64,000 nt of DNA, from assembly GCF_910583865.1 (NCBI RefSeq), contig NZ_CAJTYX010000002.1, positions 1 to 64,000 of the forward strand. Direction: 5' to 3'. Below the pieces are notes generated by a model. It was not told the DNA's origin. It made no database searches and saw only the letters and a list, made by a program, of their open reading frames with translations. Numbering within the stretch: position 1 is the first letter of the stretch; every line of letters begins with the position of its first letter. Origin of the DNA: an uncultured Muribaculum sp. (GTDB lineage Bacteria > Bacteroidota > Bacteroidia > Bacteroidales > Muribaculaceae). Below, in pieces: positions 24,120 to 32,564 of the stretch. Both the position numbers and the translations under genes were made by a program.

Positions 24120-24848
24120 ATGGGAACGAGTAAGACGCGTGAGATTGTATTCCGGTTCAAGCGGTTTGAGATTGCCAACTCGCTGAGCGCGATGAAAGTC
24201 GGCACCGACGGTGTGCTGCTCGGAGCATGGGCGGCGCTACCTGTTATGGATTGTGCGCCGCATGTGCTTGACGTTGGTAGCGGTAGTGGTCTCATATCGT
24301 TGATGCTTGCCCAGCGTTTTCCTGACGCGGTGATTACAGGTGTAGATATTGAGGAGGAGGCATGTGCCGAGGCACGGATGAATGCTGACAGGAGCGGGTG
24401 GGGCGACCGGGTGGAGATTGTATGTGATGATTTCGCAACATACGCTGCAAGCAGCGGTGCCGGAGTTTTTGATGCAGTGGTGAGTAATCCGCCATTCTTC
24501 AAGACCGATCTGAAAGCTCCGGATCGAGGCCGGATGATGGCGCGTCACGGATGCGGTCTTGATTATGCGGTGATAATGCGGGCATGTGCCTCGGGGTTGC
24601 TTGATTCCGGTGGCATATTGTCGATGATTTCTCCTGCCGATAGGGAGGGGGATATAACTTTTGATATGGAACTGGCCGGATTGAGCCTTTCGCGTATTAC
24701 ACGTGTATGGACAAAAAGCACGGCGCAGTCGCCGTCGCGTCTGCTCTGGGAGATGCGTCGCATGAAAATGGAATCGCCACCTGTCGTGGATGATCTCCTG
24801 ATAGGTGGCGACGATTACAAGGCCCTTACGGGTGATTTCTATCTGTAA
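24120..24848 (+). CDS. trmN6: tRNA1(Val) (adenine37-N6)-methyltransferase
   Basis: This 242-residue SAM-dependent enzyme of the TrmN6/YfiC family shows MKVGTDGVLLGAWA (family hallmark), the SAM loop LDVGSGSGLISLMLAQ and catalytic NPPFF. It modifies A37 of tRNA1(Val). The start at 24120 follows AAAAGGAC by a few bases and gives the normal family N-terminus (REIVFRFKRFEI); ATG 24090 would add ten residues. It is divergent from engB and its stop lies 24 bases from the end of thiC on the other strand. Confidence 0.9.
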   Translation: MGTSKTREIVFRFKRFEIANSLSAMKVGTDGVLLGAWAALPVMDCAPHVLDVGSGSGLISLMLAQRFPDAVITGVDIEEEACAEARMNADRSGWGDRVEIVCDDFATYAASSGAGVFDAVVSNPPFFKTDLKAPDRGRMMARHGCGLDYAVIMRACASGLLDSGGILSMISPADREGDITFDMELAGLSLSRITRVWTKSTAQSPSRLLWEMRRMKMESPPVVDDLLIGGDDYKALTGDFYL

Positions 24849-24872
24849 TTAAAGTATATGGGATAGTGATAC

Positions 24873-26579
24873 TCACTGTTTGGCACACTCCTCGGAGACC
24901 GATTGGGAGATGCGCATCGCACAGAAGTTTGGGCCACACATGGTGCAGAACTTCTCGCCGTCGGCTTTGTGGCTTTCGACATAATATTGGCGTGCACGAG
25001 CCGGGTCGAGCGACAGATTGAACTGGTCTTTCCATCGGAATTCATAGCGTGCCTTGCTCATAGCGTTGTCGCGCACTTGTGCTCCTGGATGTCCTTTGGC
25101 GAGGTCGGCCGCGTGGGCGGCGATTTTGTAGGCGATCACGCCGTTGCGCACATCCTCAAGATCGGGCAACGCGAGATGTTCTTTAGGAGTGACGTAGCAT
25201 ATCATGGCCGTACCCATCCACGCTATCTGTGCGGCTCCGATGGCAGAGGTGATATGGTCATATCCGGGGGCTATGTCGGTGGTGAGAGGCCCGAGGGTAT
25301 AGAACGGCGCTTCGTGGCACGACGATATCTGTCGATCCATATTTTCACGGATTTTGTGCATAGGCACGTGTCCGGGGCCTTCGATCAGCACCTGCACTCC
25401 GTGTGCCCAGGCCTTTTCGGTAAGCTCACCGAGAACGTCGAGTTCGAGGAACTGCGACTCGTCGTTGGCATCATGTATTGAGCCGGGGCGCATGCCGTCG
25501 CCGAGCGATACGGCCACGTCGTAGCGGGCGAGAATCTCGCATATTTCGTCGAAATGGGTATATAGGAAGTTCTCTTCGTCGTGCATCACCGCCCATTGCG
25601 TCATTATGGAGCCTCCGCGGCTCACAATACCGGTAAGACGTTCGGGAATCAGTTCGGCATGGCGGCGTAGCACTCCGGCATGTATGGTGAAATAGTCGAC
25701 GCCCTGCTCGGCCTGTTCGATGAGGGTGTCGCGGTAGATTTCCCATGTGAGGTTTCGCACGTTGCCGTTGACCTTCTCCAACGTCTGATAGACGGGTACT
25801 GTTCCCATGGGTACGGGACAGTTGCGGATAATCCATTCGCGCGTCTCGTGTATATTGTCGCCTGTGGATAAGTCCATCAGCGTGTCGCCGCCCCAATAGC
25901 AGCTCCACACGGCTTTGCTTACCTCCTCTTCTATGCCGGAAGAAAGAGCCGAGTTTCCGATGTTGGTATTGAGCTTTACCAGGAATTTACTGCCGATAAT
26001 CATCGGCTCACTCTCGGGATGGTTTATGTTGGCCGGGATTACGGCACGTCCGGCGGCTACTTCCTCGCGAACCATTTCAGGGGTTATGTGCGACATGATT
26101 CCGAGCGCTTTGTTGTTCATGTTCTCGCGTATGGCTACATACTCCATCTCAGGTGTGACGATACCCTTGCGGGCAAGCGACATCTGGGTGATTGCGCATC
26201 CATCCTTGGCCCGGCGTGGTGCGTAGCGATGGGCAAAGCGAATAGAGTCGAGGCTCGGGTCGGATTCTCGCATACGGCCATATTCCGAAGTGATTCTCGG
26301 CAGTTGCTCGAGGTCGGTGCGCGCCGCGATCCATTTCTCCCGTGTGCGCGGTAGGCCTCGGTTTATGTCTACTGTCACGGACGGGTCAGTGTAGACGCCC
26401 GATGTATCGTAGACATATACCGGCTCGTTCTGGCGCGTCATGCGTTCGCCGTCGATAATCTTGACTGTGGGAGTAAGGTTGATGCGGCGCATCGGCACAT
26501 CTATGTCGTGGATTTTGCCGTGGACGTATATTTTATCTGACGACGGGTAGTTGCGCACGTCGATATCGTTGATTTTCAT
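24873..26579 (-). CDS. thiC: Phosphomethylpyrimidine synthase ThiC
   Basis: ThiC converts aminoimidazole ribotide to HMP-phosphate, the pyrimidine half of thiamine, by radical SAM chemistry. The 568-residue protein has the conserved core (VPVYQTLEKVNGNVRNLTWE, GVDYFTIHAGVL, SLGDGMRPGS) and the C-terminal iron-sulfur cysteines CTMCGPNFC. It is the last gene in the thiamine operon, 19 bases after thiG. Confidence 0.97.
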   Translation of the reverse strand: MKINDIDVRNYPSSDKIYVHGKIHDIDVPMRRINLTPTVKIIDGERMTRQNEPVYVYDTSGVYTDPSVTVDINRGLPRTREKWIAARTDLEQLPRITSEYGRMRESDPSLDSIRFAHRYAPRRAKDGCAITQMSLARKGIVTPEMEYVAIRENMNNKALGIMSHITPEMVREEVAAGRAVIPANINHPESEPMIIGSKFLVKLNTNIGNSALSSGIEEEVSKAVWSCYWGGDTLMDLSTGDNIHETREWIIRNCPVPMGTVPVYQTLEKVNGNVRNLTWEIYRDTLIEQAEQGVDYFTIHAGVLRRHAELIPERLTGIVSRGGSIMTQWAVMHDEENFLYTHFDEICEILARYDVAVSLGDGMRPGSIHDANDESQFLELDVLGELTEKAWAHGVQVLIEGPGHVPMHKIRENMDRQISSCHEAPFYTLGPLTTDIAPGYDHITSAIGAAQIAWMGTAMICYVTPKEHLALPDLEDVRNGVIAYKIAAHAADLAKGHPGAQVRDNAMSKARYEFRWKDQFNLSLDPARARQYYVESHKADGEKFCTMCGPNFCAMRISQSVSEECAKQ

Positions 26580-26598
26580 TCTGTGTGTGGTTGTGTGG

Positions 26599-27369
26599 TT
26601 ATGAAAGGAATGAGGTCAGCGGAGAGGAGGCTTCGGCGCGGTGGCTGACACGGCCCAGACCGGCCAGATATGCCTTGCGGCCTGCATCTACCGCCAGACG
26701 GAATGCCTCGGCCATCTCCACGGGATTGCCCGCGACTGCGATGGCGGTGTTGACGAGCACGGCGTCCGCACCCATCTCAAGTGCCTCGGCGGCATGCGAT
26801 GGTGCTCCGAGTCCGGCATCGACCACGACGGGGACGCGGCTCTCTGCTATGATTATTTCGAGCAGGTCGCGGGTCTTTAGGCCTTTGTTGGTGCCTATCG
26901 GCGCGCCGAGTGGCATTACTGCCGCCGCACCTGCGTCCTCCAGTCTTTTGCAGAGCACGGGGTCGGCTTGTATGTATGGGAGCACGTGAAATCCTTCGGC
27001 GGCAAGTATCTCGGTGGCTTTCAATGTCTCGACGGGGTCGGGGAGGAGATATTTAGGTTCGGGATGTATCTCCAGCTTTAGAAAATCCGTGTGGAATATC
27101 TCGCGCGAAAGATGTGCGGCAAGCACGGCTTCTTTGGCATCGCGGACGCCCGACGTGTTTGGTAGGAATTGCACTTTGTCGCGGTTTATGTGGGCGAGCA
27201 TGTCGTCGGTATCGGCATTATCCATGTCGATACGTTTCATTGCCACTGTGATCATTTGTGATCCGGAAGCTATGATTGCGTCGAGCATCAGGCGGTTGCT
27301 GCTGAACTTGCCTGTGCCCAAGAAGAGCCGTGAAGTGAATTCACGGCCTCCGATAGTAAGTTTATCCAT
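26599..27369 (-). CDS. thiG: Thiazole synthase ThiG
   Basis: ThiG forms the thiazole phosphate of thiamine from DXP, ThiS-thiocarboxylate and dehydroglycine. Its 256 residues include LTIGGREFTSRLFLGTGKF, the Schiff-base lysine region TDFLKLEIHPEPKYLLPD, MPLGAPIGTNKGL and DAGLGAPSHAAEALEMGADA. The dehydroglycine partner ThiH or ThiO is not encoded in this operon. It lies between thiE and thiC on the minus strand. Confidence 0.97.
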   Translation of the reverse strand: MDKLTIGGREFTSRLFLGTGKFSSNRLMLDAIIASGSQMITVAMKRIDMDNADTDDMLAHINRDKVQFLPNTSGVRDAKEAVLAAHLSREIFHTDFLKLEIHPEPKYLLPDPVETLKATEILAAEGFHVLPYIQADPVLCKRLEDAGAAAVMPLGAPIGTNKGLKTRDLLEIIIAESRVPVVVDAGLGAPSHAAEALEMGADAVLVNTAIAVAGNPVEMAEAFRLAVDAGRKAYLAGLGRVSHRAEASSPLTSFLS

Positions 27370-27418
27370 TGCAATATGATTTTGTGATATTTATACTATG
27401 GTTTAGGGGACGGTCATG

Positions 27419-28036
27419 TCATCTGTCGAGCCGTTCAAGCACTTTGGAGGTATATTCCGCAGGGTCGTCGGCGTTGATTATGGCTCCGGACATCGCTATT
27501 CCGTTGATGCCGGTTTCCATCAGCGGCACAACGTCGTCAATGGTTATCCCGCCTATGGCAACCACGGGGAGCTCGCAGCCTGCGCCGCGTATCGTCGACA
27601 TTATCTCGCGGTATCCTTCGAGTCCGATTATCGGAGAGAGGGCGCTCTTCGTGGTGGTGAACCTGAACGGGCCGAGACCAACGTAGTCGACGTCGATGCC
27701 GCGCATGGCTAGGATATCATCGGCGGTGTTGGCGGTGACGCCGATAATGGCATGTGGGCCGAGTTCTTCGCGTGCAGCTATTGGAGGCATGTCGTGTTTG
27801 CCGAGATGCACGCCATGTACACGCAGCTCGTCGGTGAGCTTGACATTGTCGTCAATCACCATTATCGCTTCGTGCTCTTTACACAAAGGGATTATCTCCA
27901 AGGCGGTGTCACGCATCTCGTCGTAGGTGGCGTCTTTCATCCGCAATTGGATCCATTTGCATCCTCCTTCGAGTACCATGCGTACTTCTTCGGTGAGCGT
28001 GAAGCGCGGGGAGGGGTGGGTGATAAACTGAAGCAT
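27419..28036 (-). CDS. thiE: Thiamine phosphate synthase ThiE
   Basis: ThiE joins HMP-PP and thiazole phosphate to thiamine phosphate. The 205-residue TIM barrel shows WIQLRMKDA, IMVIDDNVKLTDELRVHGVHLG, YVGLGPFRFTTTKSA and VVAIGGITIDDV, matching active-site regions. The ATG at 28036 is preferred because the 16 residues added by the longer frame to 28084 are not family-like. The gene is 69 bases after the TenI-like gene. Confidence 0.93.
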   Translation of the reverse strand: MLQFITHPSPRFTLTEEVRMVLEGGCKWIQLRMKDATYDEMRDTALEIIPLCKEHEAIMVIDDNVKLTDELRVHGVHLGKHDMPPIAAREELGPHAIIGVTANTADDILAMRGIDVDYVGLGPFRFTTTKSALSPIIGLEGYREIMSTIRGAGCELPVVAIGGITIDDVVPLMETGINGIAMSGAIINADDPAEYTSKVLERLDR

Positions 28037-28105
28037 ATCTGGTTGGAATCTGAATTTTATGTTTAACAATATATTAAAATACAAGATGTGATGATTTACG
28101 CCTTG

Positions 28106-28681
28106 TTACTTTGTCGGGGCGAATGCATCAAGGCGTTCAGTGATATTTCCGGGAGTTACACCGTCAGCCCACAGATAGCCGAGGACGGCATATCCGACGA
28201 AAGGGTAGTCGGCAATCATGCCGATGCGATCCGGAGTTATTCCTCCGAGAGCCACCACTTTCCCCGCAGGCAATGCGATGAGATCATCGTGGCCTAACGT
28301 CCCGATATATCCCTGTTTGGATATGCTCGGGAATATTGGACTGAGTGTCACGTAGCGGCACGACGGAGCATAAAGCCTCACCTCGTCAATAGTGTGGCAG
28401 CTTCTGGATACCTCTCCATTAAAGTATGCCGGAATCTCAGGGCAACGGCGGTTGAGGTGCACTCCTCCGAGATTGAAGTCGCACAGCAGGTCAAAATGGC
28501 CGTGCAATTTCAGCCGCCGGTGGTGGCGCTGCGGAATCTCCTCCACAAGATTGCGCATGTCGCGCAACGATGCGGCGGGATGGCGCAGGTGCACGTAGTC
28601 CCATCCGGCATCGAGTATGGCTGTTATCACGGCAGCCTCAGCGGGGCATATCTCATGTGGCGTGATCGCTATCCTGAGCAT
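28106..28681 (-). CDS. ThiE/TenI-like protein
   Basis: This 191-residue protein has the ThiE/TenI barrel pattern in shortened form: WDYVHLRHPAAS, LKLHGHFDLLCDFNLGGVHLNRR, VSRSCHTIDEV, YVTLSPIFPSISKQGY and VVALGGITPDRI. The Lys and Asp residues that bind diphosphate in ThiE are mostly replaced, and the size fits TenI, the thiazole tautomerase; a salvage role is plausible but unproven. It starts 4 bases after the thiS stop (ATG 28696 would overlap thiS). This is the second ThiE-like gene in the operon, so thiE itself is the likely synthase. Confidence 0.75.
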   Translation of the reverse strand: MLRIAITPHEICPAEAAVITAILDAGWDYVHLRHPAASLRDMRNLVEEIPQRHHRRLKLHGHFDLLCDFNLGGVHLNRRCPEIPAYFNGEVSRSCHTIDEVRLYAPSCRYVTLSPIFPSISKQGYIGTLGHDDLIALPAGKVVALGGITPDRIGMIADYPFVGYAVLGYLWADGVTPGNITERLDAFAPTK

Positions 28682-28685
28682 CCTC

Positions 28686-28886
28686 TCAGCCGCCATAGAA
28701 AGGCTGTATGACGAGAACCGCGTCCCCGTTTTTAAGGATGGTCGAATCGCGTTGCGTTAGGGGCACTACTTCACCGTTAAGGGCCGTGGCTACACCTTCG
28801 GGGTTGATTCCTGCCAGGTTGAGAGCACCTTGAAGCGATGTGTTGTCGGGCACTGTGATCTTCTTGTCGTTGACTGTTACTTCCAT
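28686..28886 (-). CDS. thiS: Sulfur carrier protein ThiS
   Basis: A 66-residue ubiquitin-like protein ending in the required Gly-Gly (IQPFYGG). It carries sulfur as a C-terminal thiocarboxylate to ThiG. The adenylating enzyme ThiF is not found in the operon. The gene lies between thiD and the TenI-like gene. Confidence 0.93.
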   Translation of the reverse strand: MEVTVNDKKITVPDNTSLQGALNLAGINPEGVATALNGEVVPLTQRDSTILKNGDAVLVIQPFYGG

Positions 28887-28944
28887 ATCTCAGATATTAT
28901 ATTTTATATTTAAAACGCATCGGACACGTAAAAAGATGCGCATG

Positions 28945-29760
28945 TCATGATTCTTCTTTTATGAGCGGTATCGGAGCGAAAAAATGATCGACCGGTCCGT
29001 GGCCGTGTCCCACCGATACATACGAGCCTGTAGATATGGCGCTTGAGATATATTCCTTCGCCTTGAATACAGCTTCGGCAACCGGATATCCGATGGCAAG
29101 GAATGAGGCTATCGCTGACGATAATGTGCATCCGGTGCCATGAGTGTTGAATGAACGGATACGAGACGAGTCGATTCTGACGGTTCCATCATGTGGAGTG
29201 TAAAGCCAGTCGGTAACGGTGTCGTTGGTGGTGTCTTTATCCCCTCCTTTTATGAGTATGGCACGTGCACCCTTGTCAAGCAACCTTTCTATCTGTTGCG
29301 ATGGGTCTGTCGTGGCGGTTAGCGCTTCCGCCTCCATTGCGTTCGGGGTGATTATGTCGGCGATCGGTATCAGTTGGCGCACGATCACGTCTATGGCGTC
29401 CTCCGACAGAAGTCGTGATCCGGAGGTGGATATCATCACCGGATCGAGCACTATGTTGTATGCATGATGGCATGCGAGGGCGTCCGCGACAGCGCAGGCT
29501 GTGGCTGCATCAAAGAGCATCCCTATCTTCACGGCGTGTGGCGGGATGTCGGCGAACACGGCATCGATCTGTCCGGTTATTATCTCGGGACGGATGGCTT
29601 GCACGGCAGTCACGCCGAGGGTGTTCTGCACTGTTATCGCAGTGATTGCCGTCATGGCATATACACCAAGGGCCGACATTGTCTTGATGTCAGCCTGTAT
29701 ACCGGCGCCTCCGGATGAGTCGGAGCCGGCTATCGATAGCACGGGAATATATGTCGGCAT
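28945..29760 (-). CDS. thiD: HMP/HMP-phosphate kinase ThiD
   Basis: ThiD phosphorylates HMP and HMP-P to HMP-PP. The 271-residue ribokinase-fold enzyme has LSIAGSDSSGGAGIQADIKT at the N-terminus, DPVMISTSG, ITPNAMEAEALT, ILIKGGD and the anion-hole/catalytic motif NTHGTGCTLSSAIAS. It is the first gene after the TPP riboswitch, 87 bases downstream of the aptamer. Confidence 0.96.
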   Translation of the reverse strand: MPTYIPVLSIAGSDSSGGAGIQADIKTMSALGVYAMTAITAITVQNTLGVTAVQAIRPEIITGQIDAVFADIPPHAVKIGMLFDAATACAVADALACHHAYNIVLDPVMISTSGSRLLSEDAIDVIVRQLIPIADIITPNAMEAEALTATTDPSQQIERLLDKGARAILIKGGDKDTTNDTVTDWLYTPHDGTVRIDSSRIRSFNTHGTGCTLSSAIASFLAIGYPVAEAVFKAKEYISSAISTGSYVSVGHGHGPVDHFFAPIPLIKEES

Positions 29761-29847
29761 ATATCGGTATATCGTCGGGGCGATTCTCTGCCGAGATTAT
29801 TCCTCAGATCCATCAGGATCATGTCTGCCGCATCATGCGGAGCGGAA

Positions 29848-29927
29848 AACAATCCCTTCGGCGGCATTATCCGCGTCAGGTTCGGAGGGTATGATCTCAG
29901 CGCACTGTGGAGTGGCACCCCTTTGTC
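29848..29927 (-). promoter_or_regulatory. TPP riboswitch (THI element) controlling the thi operon
   Basis: The minus strand reads AGGGGTGCC, then GCTGAGAT, ATACCC, GAACCTGA and GCCGAAGGGA in order, the conserved blocks of the thiamine pyrophosphate aptamer. P1 pairs GACAA (29927-29923) with TTGTT (29852-29848). Downstream, CCGC-ATGAT-GCGG (about 29828-29840) makes a small hairpin before thiD and may be part of the expression platform. Binding of TPP should lower expression of thiD-thiS-tenI-thiE-thiG-thiC. Confidence 0.93.
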
Positions 29928-29963
29928 ATTAAATTTTTACGTATTACGTTTACGCTTGTGTAT

Positions 29964-30791
29964 TCAGTCGAGCGTGAACATGTCGCCATGAAGATAGGCG
30001 GGGAACTTGTCGCGGAAGTCGTAGAGGGCGGATCGAGACAGGCGGCTGACCACACATTGTGTGCCGTCAGGAGTGTGTGCCTCGGTGCCGATATCGATCC
30101 CTTTGGGGTCGATTATGGCCGACGTACCGGCATATGTCCCGAAAACGTCTTTTCCGCAGCGGTTGCATCCGGCCACATAGGCCTGATTCTCTATGGCTCT
30201 TGCGATAAGGAGCTGACGCCATGCGTATGCACGGGAATCGGGCCATTCGGCGACTACGATCAGCAGGTCGTAGTCGCCGTGTATGTTGCGCAGCCATACC
30301 GGGAAACGGAGGTCGTAGCATACGGCGATGGCGATATTCCATCCGCGGAAACGCGCCAATGGTATCGGTTCGGTGCCCGGAGTATAGACTTTGTTTTCTC
30401 CCCCGGGAGCAAATAAATGCCGTTTGTCGTAGTAGGTAGTCTCGCCCGATGGTTCGGTAAAGAAAGCCTTGTTGAAGAGCCGGCCGTCGTGGTCGAGCGC
30501 TATGAACGACCCGGCAACGGCCATGTTGCAAGATGAGGCTACAGCTATGGCCCATTCTATTGTAGGGCCGTCGGACGGTTCTGCCAAAGCGCGTGCTTCA
30601 CCGCTGTCGAGGATAAAGCCCGTGGAGAACATCTCGGGGAGAATTGCCACGTCAGCATGTCCTGACAGTTCTTTGATTGCAGCGGAAGCCCGATCCAGAT
30701 TGGCTTTCTTATCGCACGGTAATATGTCAAGGCCGATTGCAGCTACCGTGAGTGGCCCGTTGAGCAATGGGCGTGATTCGCTTTCTGTCAT
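29964..30791 (-). CDS. Carbon-nitrogen hydrolase (omega-amidase-like, YafV/NIT2 family)
   Basis: This 275-residue nitrilase-superfamily enzyme has the catalytic triad Glu (AILPEMFSTGF), Lys (YYDKRHLF) and Cys (AVCYDLRFPVW). The Cys region and FAPGGENKVYTPG match omega-amidases, which hydrolyse alpha-ketoglutaramate or ketosuccinamate to clear toxic transamination products. Length is normal. It overlaps the acyltransferase gene by 4 bases. It lies next to the thiamine operon but on its own transcript. Confidence 0.87.
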   Translation of the reverse strand: MTESESRPLLNGPLTVAAIGLDILPCDKKANLDRASAAIKELSGHADVAILPEMFSTGFILDSGEARALAEPSDGPTIEWAIAVASSCNMAVAGSFIALDHDGRLFNKAFFTEPSGETTYYDKRHLFAPGGENKVYTPGTEPIPLARFRGWNIAIAVCYDLRFPVWLRNIHGDYDLLIVVAEWPDSRAYAWRQLLIARAIENQAYVAGCNRCGKDVFGTYAGTSAIIDPKGIDIGTEAHTPDGTQCVVSRLSRSALYDFRDKFPAYLHGDMFTLD

Positions 30792-31336
30792 GGCTGGTCG
30801 ATGATGAATTTATCGGGGTAACGTCCGTGAAAGCGGCTGTAGTATTTCTTTATCGCACGCATATCTCTGTCGATGTCGCCTGTCGGTTTGTAGCAACGGT
30901 CTACAACTATGCGCTTGTCCTTGTAGTCGATTGCACCAAGTACAAGCGGCACATGGGCCTCTTGTGCTATATAAAGGAATCCAGTGTGCCATTTTGCATT
31001 GGCTTTTCGAGTACCTTCCGGGGTTATGGCAAGCACAAGACGGTCGGTCTCGTTGAATTTTTTCACAATCACTTCCGTAAGCGACTGCTTCTTATTCTTA
31101 CGAGGGACTGGAATGCCGCCTATGGCACGGAAAATGGCTCCCAAGGGCCATCTGAACCACGACTCCTTCATCAGGAATCCTGCTTTCCGGCCGACAGAGC
31201 GTATAGTAAGCTCGCCGAGAATGAAATCCCAGTTGGAAGTGTGCGGCGCCACGCATATTATACATTTCGGATAGTCGGGGACTGTGTATTCCACTTTCCA
31301 TCCGGCTATGTGCAGCAGCCATTTGGATAAACCCAT
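30788..31336 (-). CDS. Lysophospholipid/1-acyl-glycerol-phosphate acyltransferase-like protein
   Basis: The 182-residue protein has the PlsC-type acyltransferase blocks: APHTSNWDF (HTSNWD, catalytic HX4D variant), FRWPLGAIFRAIGGIPVPR, and ITPEGTRK (block III). It should transfer an acyl chain in membrane lipid synthesis, at the inner membrane. The small size fits the short Bacteroidota subgroup. It precedes the omega-amidase gene with a 4-base overlap. Confidence 0.85.
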   Translation of the reverse strand: MGLSKWLLHIAGWKVEYTVPDYPKCIICVAPHTSNWDFILGELTIRSVGRKAGFLMKESWFRWPLGAIFRAIGGIPVPRKNKKQSLTEVIVKKFNETDRLVLAITPEGTRKANAKWHTGFLYIAQEAHVPLVLGAIDYKDKRIVVDRCYKPTGDIDRDMRAIKKYYSRFHGRYPDKFIIDQP

Positions 31337-31351
31337 ATGCAGGTAATGTGG

Positions 31352-31699
31352 TTATGCTTCGGTGGCCTTGCGGTCGGCTGGTAGGGCTGAGTTCATCAGT
31401 GCTACGACATCCTCGATGCCCTTGTTGAAGTCGGCTGCCAGACGTGTGTAGGCTTTACGGAAATACTTGTCGCGGGCGGTGCGGTAGTCATGTGTGTTTT
31501 CGAACGACTTAGGCGTCTTGTCGAAAGAGAAAGACGTATTGGCTATTGTGACATACTGGAGATCGGCTACTTTTAGCACAGCTTCATTCATTTTCTCGAC
31601 ATCAATTCCGGGGATGAGATTACGGGAGATTATGCATTCGCCGGCTATATTGCCGCATACAGCCTTGACGGCTTTCTTGAGGTTGCGTTTGTTTGCCAT
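31352..31699 (-). CDS. Conserved hypothetical protein, Bacteroidales
   Basis: This 115-residue protein has a basic helical start (MANKRNLKKAVKAVCGNIAGE), a mid part ISRNLIPGIDVEKMNEAVLKV and FSFDKTPKSF, and a C-terminal helix. No catalytic or membrane features are visible. It resembles small cytosolic proteins widespread in Bacteroidales whose role is unknown. It lies 15 bases upstream of the acyltransferase gene and is probably co-transcribed with it. Confidence 0.65.
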   Translation of the reverse strand: MANKRNLKKAVKAVCGNIAGECIISRNLIPGIDVEKMNEAVLKVADLQYVTIANTSFSFDKTPKSFENTHDYRTARDKYFRKAYTRLAADFNKGIEDVVALMNSALPADRKATEA

Positions 31700-31779
31700 G
31701 TCTGATATGTTGTTAGTTTATTTTGTTTGCGAATATAACACTTATTTCCCGAAAAAGGGTGAGAAATAGCAATAAAGTT

Positions 31780-31814
31780 AAGGCCGTGAACGAATCGATT
31801 CCGTTCACGGCCTT
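31780..31814. terminator. Perfect 13-bp inverted repeat, likely terminator
   Basis: AAGGCCGTGAACG (31780-31792) and CGTTCACGGCCTT (31802-31814) form a perfect stem with a 9-base loop. It is 21 bases past the stop of the TonB-domain gene on the minus strand, followed there by an AACTTTATT tail. It may serve the TonB-domain transcript. Confidence 0.6.
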
Positions 31815-31835
31815 GTACGGTTATATGTAATGCTA

Positions 31836-32330
31836 TTATAATCTGAATGTTATTGGGAAGATGCAATATACCGGCACATTGTTGCCATTCATTCGTCCTG
31901 CATGCCATCGGGGCATCTCGTCGAGCACGCGCACCGCTTCGCGGTCGAGCGACGGTTCTATTCCGCGCAGCACATTTACATGGGTTATGTCTCCGTCCGG
32001 CTGCACTATGAAAGAGCAAAGCACACGTCCCTGTATCTTTCGTGCATAGGCATTGGCTGGATAGGTGCGCGTGGCATTGATGAATTGCATCAGTGCACCG
32101 TAGCCTCCCGGGAAAGTCGGCGGTTCGTCAACTGTTTCGAAGTCGTATGCCTCGATTATGTCGGCGCAAAAATTATGTCCGTGACTTATCTCTGTGAGTG
32201 CAAGTGTCTGGTCGGTGGTATGCACAGCGATGCGACGCATTTGTGCGTCGGCAGATAATGCTGTAAGCAGCATTGTTATGATTAAGAAAGGAGAGGGGCA
32301 GGATAGGCGGCTGGGTATTTTTTTTATCAT
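31836..32330 (-). CDS. TonB C-terminal domain protein
   Basis: The 164-residue product (from ATG 32330) has an N-terminal signal or membrane segment (LIITMLLTALSADAQ) and a TonB C-terminal domain: YPANAYARKIQGRVLCSFIV, QPDGDITHVNVLRGIEPSLD, REAVRVLDEMPRWHAG. It probably delivers energy or acts as a periplasmic stand-alone TonB-like domain. No ExbBD genes are nearby. The longer frame to 32393 is rejected because a -7 element (32398-32391) lies over it, implying transcription starts downstream of that ATG. Confidence 0.8.
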   Translation of the reverse strand: MIKKIPSRLSCPSPFLIITMLLTALSADAQMRRIAVHTTDQTLALTEISHGHNFCADIIEAYDFETVDEPPTFPGGYGALMQFINATRTYPANAYARKIQGRVLCSFIVQPDGDITHVNVLRGIEPSLDREAVRVLDEMPRWHAGRMNGNNVPVYCIFPITFRL

Positions 32331-32390
32331 AAAATATGTGAGTAGAGTAATCCGGCAGTGGCGAGAGGGCGGCTTCAGCCGGGACTTTTG

Positions 32391-32398
32391 CAAATTTA
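32391..32398 (-). promoter_or_regulatory. -7 element upstream of the TonB-domain gene
   Basis: Minus-strand TAAATTTG matches TAnnTTTG. It lies 60 bases before the ATG at 32330 and overlaps the alternative start at 32393. Confidence 0.4.
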
Positions 32399-32564
32399 TA
32401 GCGCGGTTATGTTAAATGCAACAGATACACCGTGATTTTCGATTTGTTTAGTGATGTTTTAAGTTTATTTGCATTTTACTGTATGCTTCGTGCAATATGG
32501 AGTCTTGCGTAGCGTTTTATCCATATGGATGGAATCGCATACCGGCGATTCGAACACGATATAA

